Below, piece by piece: positions 60,298 to 64,000 of a stretch of 64,000 nucleotides of DNA. Numbering within the stretch: the first letter of the stretch is position 1; the number at the start of each line of letters is the position of its first letter. The notes below the pieces were generated by a model that worked only from the letters and a program-made list of their open reading frames with translations, was not told the origin of the DNA and did not search any database. The DNA lies in the NCBI RefSeq assembly GCF_000964545.1, contig NZ_BBVD01000014.1:79264-143263 (forward strand), in the 5' to 3' direction. The DNA is from Comamonas thiooxydans. Its GTDB lineage: Bacteria > Pseudomonadota > Gammaproteobacteria > Burkholderiales > Burkholderiaceae_C. Position numbers and translations under genes: made by a program.

Positions 60298-60329
60298 AAA
60301 AAGCAGACTCCCTAGGAAACCTGCTTTTT
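60298..60329 (-). terminator. Attenuator-like hairpin between rplL and rpoB (distal)
   Basis: AAAAAGCAG pairs with CTGCTTTTT around a 14-base loop, with a T run on the minus strand. It lies about 80 bases past rplL and could terminate a share of transcripts before rpoB. Confidence 0.7.
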
Positions 60330-60364
60330 GGTGTGTTCTTTAAGCGCACTCCACAAGCGCCAAA

Positions 60365-60394
60365 GGCTGGAGACCCTTTTACGAGTCTCCAGCC
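60365..60394 (-). terminator. Attenuator-like hairpin just after rplL
   Basis: GGCTGGAGAC pairs with GTCTCCAGCC around a ten-base loop 16 bases after the rplL stop. Only three Ts follow, so it is a partial terminator or an RNA-processing site. Confidence 0.65.
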
Positions 60395-60409
60395 CTTGAT
60401 TTCACTGAA

Positions 60410-60787
60410 TTACTTCAGTTCAGCCTTGGCACCGGCTTCAACCAGCTTCTTCACAGCGGCTTCAGCGTCAGCCTTGGGAGCGGCTTCCTTCACGGTCTTG
60501 GGAGCGCCGTCGACCAGATCCTTGGCTTCCTTCAGACCCAGGCCGGTGATTTCGCGCACAGCCTTAATCACGGACACCTTGTTAGCGCCAGCGTCGGTCA
60601 GAACGACGTTGAACTCGGTCTTTTCTTCAGCAGCAGCAGCGCCACCAGCAGCGCCGCCAGCAGCGGGAGCAGCCATAGCAGCGGCGGACACGCCAAACTT
60701 CTCTTCAATAGCCTTGACCAGGTCGTTCAGTTCCAGAACAGTCATGCTGTCCAGGGCGGTCAGGAATGCGTCTTTATCGAATGCCAT
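60410..60787 (-). CDS. rplL: 50S ribosomal protein L7/L12
   Basis: A 125-residue stalk protein. The N-terminal dimerisation helix reads MTVLELNDLVKAIEEKFGVSA, then an Ala/Gly hinge (APAAGGAAGGAAAAEE), then the globular C-terminal domain KVSVIKAVREITGLGLKEAK with the factor-binding Val/Ile/Lys/Arg surface. Four copies bind L10. Expression is set by the leader upstream of rplJ and by hairpins before rpoB. Confidence 0.97.
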   Translation of the reverse strand: MAFDKDAFLTALDSMTVLELNDLVKAIEEKFGVSAAAMAAPAAGGAAGGAAAAEEKTEFNVVLTDAGANKVSVIKAVREITGLGLKEAKDLVDGAPKTVKEAAPKADAEAAVKKLVEAGAKAELK

Positions 60788-60823
60788 TTTGATTTCCTAA
60801 AATTGGTTGGTTTTGCCGAGCAC

Positions 60824-61348
60824 TCAGGCTGCGGCTGTTTCTGTTGCCGCTTCGGCAGAGCCTTCGCCCTTCTTGGCCGCCAGAGCGCCCAGCACAACGG
60901 CTGTACGCGAGATAGGCGACATGAGCAAGCCGCACAGTTGTGCGAGCAGTACTTCCTTGGAGGGGATGTTTGCCAGTTGCTTAACGCCGTCGATGTCCAG
61001 GGCCTTGCCTCCGAACGCGCCACCGCGAATCACCAACTTGTCGTTGGTCTTCGCGAAGTCGGCCACCACCTTGGCGGCAGCCACTGCGTCTTCAGAGAAG
61101 CCATAGATCAGGGGACCAGTCATCTGGTCAGCCACCACGTCAAACGCGCTACCGGCAACAGCACGGCGGGCCAGGGTGTTCTTCAACACGCTCAGGCTCA
61201 CACCCTTGCTGCGAGCATCGGCACGCAGTTTGGTCATGTCGGCGACCGTGATGCCACGGTATTCCGCGATCACAAGCGTTTGAGCTTTAGCGGCGAGGCT
61301 GGTCACTTCGTTGATGACCGCTTCTTTCTCACTGCGATTAAGACTCAA
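60824..61348 (-). CDS. rplJ: 50S ribosomal protein L10
   Basis: A 174-residue protein forming the base of the L7/L12 stalk. It starts MSLNRSEKEAVINEV with a classic L10 N-terminus, RGITVADMTKLR, and has a C-terminal helix that binds L7/L12 and is Ala-rich here. L10 with L12 is also expected to bind its own mRNA leader (61349-61575) to control translation. AAGGAGTAG sits just before the start. Confidence 0.97.
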   Translation of the reverse strand: MSLNRSEKEAVINEVTSLAAKAQTLVIAEYRGITVADMTKLRADARSKGVSLSVLKNTLARRAVAGSAFDVVADQMTGPLIYGFSEDAVAAAKVVADFAKTNDKLVIRGGAFGGKALDIDGVKQLANIPSKEVLLAQLCGLLMSPISRTAVVLGALAAKKGEGSAEAATETAAA

Positions 61349-61575
61349 GGTCTACTCCTTCAAATGCATATGCAAGGCAAGCCCTGCATACACGCTCTTG
61401 TTGCAGCGACCAACTGTTTAGGAAAAATTTCCATCTGCAGCGGGATCGCCATCTGCGTTGGCCTTCGTGATTAAGTGATCAAATCACACCAACGGTCTTG
61501 GATGACCTGCGGGAGCAACAACTCCCGCAGCCCACCACACCAGATGAGCAAAGCTCATCTGACGATTTCTAGCAA
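61349..61575 (-). promoter_or_regulatory. L10 leader region upstream of rplJ
   Basis: The 227 bases between rplA and rplJ hold several hairpins on the minus strand: CAGATGAGC with GCTCATCTG (61541-61561), GCGGGAG with CTCCCGC (61509-61528) and a longer GTTGG...CCAAC stem-loop (61457-61493). Position and layout match the leader to which L10-L12 complexes bind to repress rplJL translation. The exact kink-turn residues were not verified. Confidence 0.6.
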
Positions 61576-62271
<696 letters not shown>

Positions 62272-62703
62272 TTACACACCCTCCACGATCACGCCCATCG
62301 AACGGGCAGAACCAGCCAGCGTACGCACAGCAGCGTCAACGTCAGCGGCGTTCATGTCCTTCAGCTTGGTCTTGGCGATTTCTTCCAGCTGAGCACGTGT
62401 GATCTTGCCAACCTTGTTCTTCAGAGGATTGGAAGAGCCCTTGTCCAGCTTCACAGCCTTCTTGATCAGAACGGTTGCGGGAGGGGTCTTGATGATGAAC
62501 GTGAAGCTCTTGTCAGCAAAAGCCGTGATCACCACGGGCAGAGGCAGGCCGGGCTCGACACCTTGGGTCTGGGCGTTGAACGCCTTGCAGAATTCCATGA
62601 TGTTGAGGCCGCGCTGACCCAGCGCAGGACCGATGGGAGGAGAAGGATTGGCCTTACCAGCTGGCACTTGCAGCTTGATGAAGCCGACGATTTTTTTCGC
62701 CAT
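62272..62703 (-). CDS. rplK: 50S ribosomal protein L11
   Basis: A 143-residue protein of the GTPase-associated centre. Recognised by MAKKIVGFIKLQVPAGKA, NPSPPIGPALGQRGLNIMEF and the C-terminal DMNAADVDAAVRTLAGSARS, the rRNA-binding domain. It is the first ribosomal-protein gene after a strong terminator, so it probably has its own promoter in 62704-62770. Confidence 0.98.
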   Translation of the reverse strand: MAKKIVGFIKLQVPAGKANPSPPIGPALGQRGLNIMEFCKAFNAQTQGVEPGLPLPVVITAFADKSFTFIIKTPPATVLIKKAVKLDKGSSNPLKNKVGKITRAQLEEIAKTKLKDMNAADVDAAVRTLAGSARSMGVIVEGV

Positions 62704-62773
62704 GTTGAGCTCCTTACGGGTATAGCGCCATTTGCAATATCTGCAAACAGCTCCCCGAGGTTGCTGACTCTAC

Positions 62774-62808
62774 AAAAAAGCTTCGCATCGAGTCAAAAAA
62801 TGCGAAGC
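62774..62808 (-). terminator. Rho-independent terminator between nusG and rplK
   Basis: On the minus strand GCTTCGCAT pairs with ATGCGAAGC (62780-62788 with 62800-62808), followed by six Ts (62774-62779). It separates secE-nusG from the ribosomal-protein unit at least in part. Confidence 0.9.
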
Positions 62809-62828
62809 CCTAGATTCTATTGCGAATC

Positions 62829-63416
62829 TCAAGTTTTCTCAACTTGAGAGAATTCCAACTCCACAGGAGTCGCGCGGCCAAAGATGGTGACCGAGACACG
62901 CAGACGGTTCTTTTCGTAGTTGACTTCCTCGACGGAGCCGTTGAAGTCCGCGAACGGACCTTCCTTGACACGAACCATTTCGCCGACCATGAACTCGACC
63001 TTGTGGCGGGGCTTTTCGGTGCCCTCCTGCATCTGGTCGACGATCTTGCGAACTTCTTCTTCAGAAATGGGGGCAGGACGGTTCTTGGCACCGCCGACGA
63101 AACCGGTCACCTTGCTGGTGTGCTTCACCAGGTGCCAGGTATCGTCATCCATCACCATTTCGACGAACACATAACCGGGGAACAGGCGGCGCTCTGTGGT
63201 GCGGCGAGTGCCGTTGCGCATTTCCACCACTTCTTCGGAAGGCACCAGGATGCGGCCAAACTTGGACTGCATGTCCGAGCGAGCAATACGCTCCGCAATA
63301 TTGCGCTCGACAGCCTTCTCCATACCCGAATAGGCATGGACGATATACCAGCGCAGATCGGGATTGGCGGGTCCCGCTGCTCCACCATTCACATCTGTTT
63401 CGACTGCATCAGCCAT
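62829..63416 (-). CDS. nusG: Transcription elongation/termination factor NusG
   Basis: A 195-residue factor linking RNA polymerase with Rho or ribosomes. Order: acidic N-terminal extension (MADAVETDVNGGA), NGN domain starting DLRWYIVHAYSGMEKAVERN, then the KOW domain GEMVRVKEGPFADFNGSVEE. ATG 63416 overlaps the secE stop (TAATG). The upstream frame start at 63455 would run into secE. Confidence 0.96.
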   Translation of the reverse strand: MADAVETDVNGGAAGPANPDLRWYIVHAYSGMEKAVERNIAERIARSDMQSKFGRILVPSEEVVEMRNGTRRTTERRLFPGYVFVEMVMDDDTWHLVKHTSKVTGFVGGAKNRPAPISEEEVRKIVDQMQEGTEKPRHKVEFMVGEMVRVKEGPFADFNGSVEEVNYEKNRLRVSVTIFGRATPVELEFSQVEKT

Positions 63417-63799
63417 TACTTCCTCCAGCCCAAAATCAAGTCGTACAAGACCCATTCAAGCGTCTTATCGGTGAACCACAAGAACAAGGCCATCACCACC
63501 ACAAACGCAAAGACATACAGTGTCATCTGCATGGTTTCCTTGCGGGTGGGCCAGACCACCTTCTTCACCTCACGCCAAGCATCACGAGCAAAGCCAATGA
63601 AGCGCTTGCCCGGCTCAGAGATCAGAAACACGCCAGCAGCCAGCACCAGGCCGACAATCAGAGCCGCCCACTGAACCAGCGCACCTTGCTTGCTCAACAG
63701 ATAAAAGCCAGCAATAGAAGCAACAACTAAAGCCGCAACAGCGGCTAATTTTGCTTTGTCAGCAGCAGAGCTGACTGTTTCAACCTGAGTAGTGGCCAT
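63416..63799 (-). CDS. secE: Protein translocase subunit SecE
   Basis: A 127-residue inner-membrane subunit of SecYEG. There are three membrane helices (residues about 20-40, 46-62, 100-120), as in E. coli; many other bacteria have only one. The conserved cytoplasmic motif is WREVKKVVWPTRKETMQ. ATG 63799 (MATTQVE) is the start; the longer frame begins within the upstream terminator area. It is followed by nusG with a one-base overlap. Confidence 0.95.
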   Translation of the reverse strand: MATTQVETVSSAADKAKLAAVAALVVASIAGFYLLSKQGALVQWAALIVGLVLAAGVFLISEPGKRFIGFARDAWREVKKVVWPTRKETMQMTLYVFAFVVVMALFLWFTDKTLEWVLYDLILGWRK

Positions 63800-63839
63800 A
63801 TTTTGTTTCAAATGCACAAAAATGTGCAATTTCAAGACA

Positions 63840-63862
63840 CAAAAGCCCGCCAAAGGCGGGCT
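63840..63862 (-). terminator. Terminator-like hairpin between tRNA-Trp and secE
   Basis: AGCCCGCC pairs with GGCGGGCT (63844-63862) around a three-base loop, with four Ts on the minus strand. It would end the tuf-tRNA-Trp transcript or serve as its processing point. Confidence 0.8.
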
Positions 63863-63886
63863 CTTGTTGATTCCACCATTAAGAGG

Positions 63887-63962
63887 TGGCAGGGGCAGTA
63901 GGAATCGAACCTACAACCTTCGGTTTTGGAGACCGACGCTCTGCCAATTGAGCTATACCCCT
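63887..63962 (-). tRNA. tRNA-Trp (CCA)
   Basis: A 76-base cloverleaf with CCA end encoded. Acceptor AGGGGTA pairs with TGCCCCT, anticodon loop CTCCAAA carries CCA, and the T loop is TTCGATT. Its place between tuf and secE is the usual one in beta- and gammaproteobacteria. Confidence 0.97.
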
Positions 63963-63971
63963 ACAAATCAA

Positions 63972-64000
63972 TTATGCAATGATCGTGGCAACCACACCGG
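63972..64000 (-). CDS. tuf: Elongation factor Tu, last codons only
   Basis: The last 29 bases, read on the minus strand, encode GVVATIIA and a TAA stop (63972-63974), matching the C-terminus of betaproteobacterial EF-Tu. The rest lies outside the window. The order tuf, tRNA-Trp, secE, nusG supports the call. Confidence 0.75.

Overview
The window is high-GC chromosomal DNA of a Comamonadaceae bacterium, most likely Comamonas (C. testosteroni / C. thiooxydans group). The evidence is the overall protein similarity I recognise, the secE-nusG-rplKAJL-rpoBC order behind tRNA-Trp and tuf, a PhaM-type polyhydroxyalkanoate protein, a Bug-family binding protein and the CoA-dependent 2-aminobenzoate genes. 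I see no prophage, insertion sequence, integrase, CRISPR array or replication origin. No gene-free stretch exceeds 300 bases. Gaps of 180-280 bases hold promoters, terminators or two dispersed repeat families.

Layout. 1-1.8 kb: a minus-strand operon of an unknown protein, a Ras-like GTPase and a roadblock protein. 2.0-6.6 kb: Rep helicase, a small secreted protein whose start is built from 9-bp repeats, outer-membrane phospholipase A and an SGNH esterase. 6.7-15.3 kb: an aerobic CoA-dependent 2-aminobenzoate (anthranilate) operon of seven genes with a divergent MarR regulator, ended by a clear terminator. 15.3-28.4 kb: an unknown protein, UspA, tgt, a MASE1-GGDEF diguanylate cyclase, several envelope proteins, an MFS-PlsC fusion, a ceramidase-like membrane protein, an XRE regulator, a small periplasmic protein and a Bug binding protein. 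28.6-36.1 kb: a flavin monooxygenase with an AhpD-like protein, a FIST protein, PhaM, a copper chaperone with a DUF2946 protein, a glutathione transferase and a VOC protein. 36.3-45.8 kb: recC-recB-recD with overlapping ATGA junctions. 46.0-46.4 kb: two identical tRNA-Phe genes, each with its own terminator. 46.4-51.5 kb: rsmB, DUF4390, an NtrY-like kinase and a short NtrX-like regulator in one operon. 51.6-64 kb: rpoC, rpoB, rplL, rplJ, rplA, rplK, nusG, secE, tRNA-Trp and the last codons of tuf, all on the minus strand.

How the genes work together. The anthranilate cluster holds CoA ligation, hydroxylation/reduction of the CoA ester, and beta-oxidation-like steps, with a thioesterase and a RidA-type protein as probable accessory enzymes. 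RecBCD and Rep cover DNA break repair and fork restart. The right end is the core transcription/translation block, with an L10 leader and intergenic hairpins tuning ribosomal-protein and polymerase output.

Most unusual points: (1) two dispersed repeat families that sit directly at the 3' ends of genes and in places supply their last codons and stop codon; (2) the 9-bp repeat in the signal-peptide gene; (3) the GTPase/roadblock operon whose GTPase lacks an NKxD motif; (4) a RidA homologue lacking the usual catalytic arginine; (5) the duplicated tRNA-Phe, both copies with a C-A mismatch in the acceptor stem.
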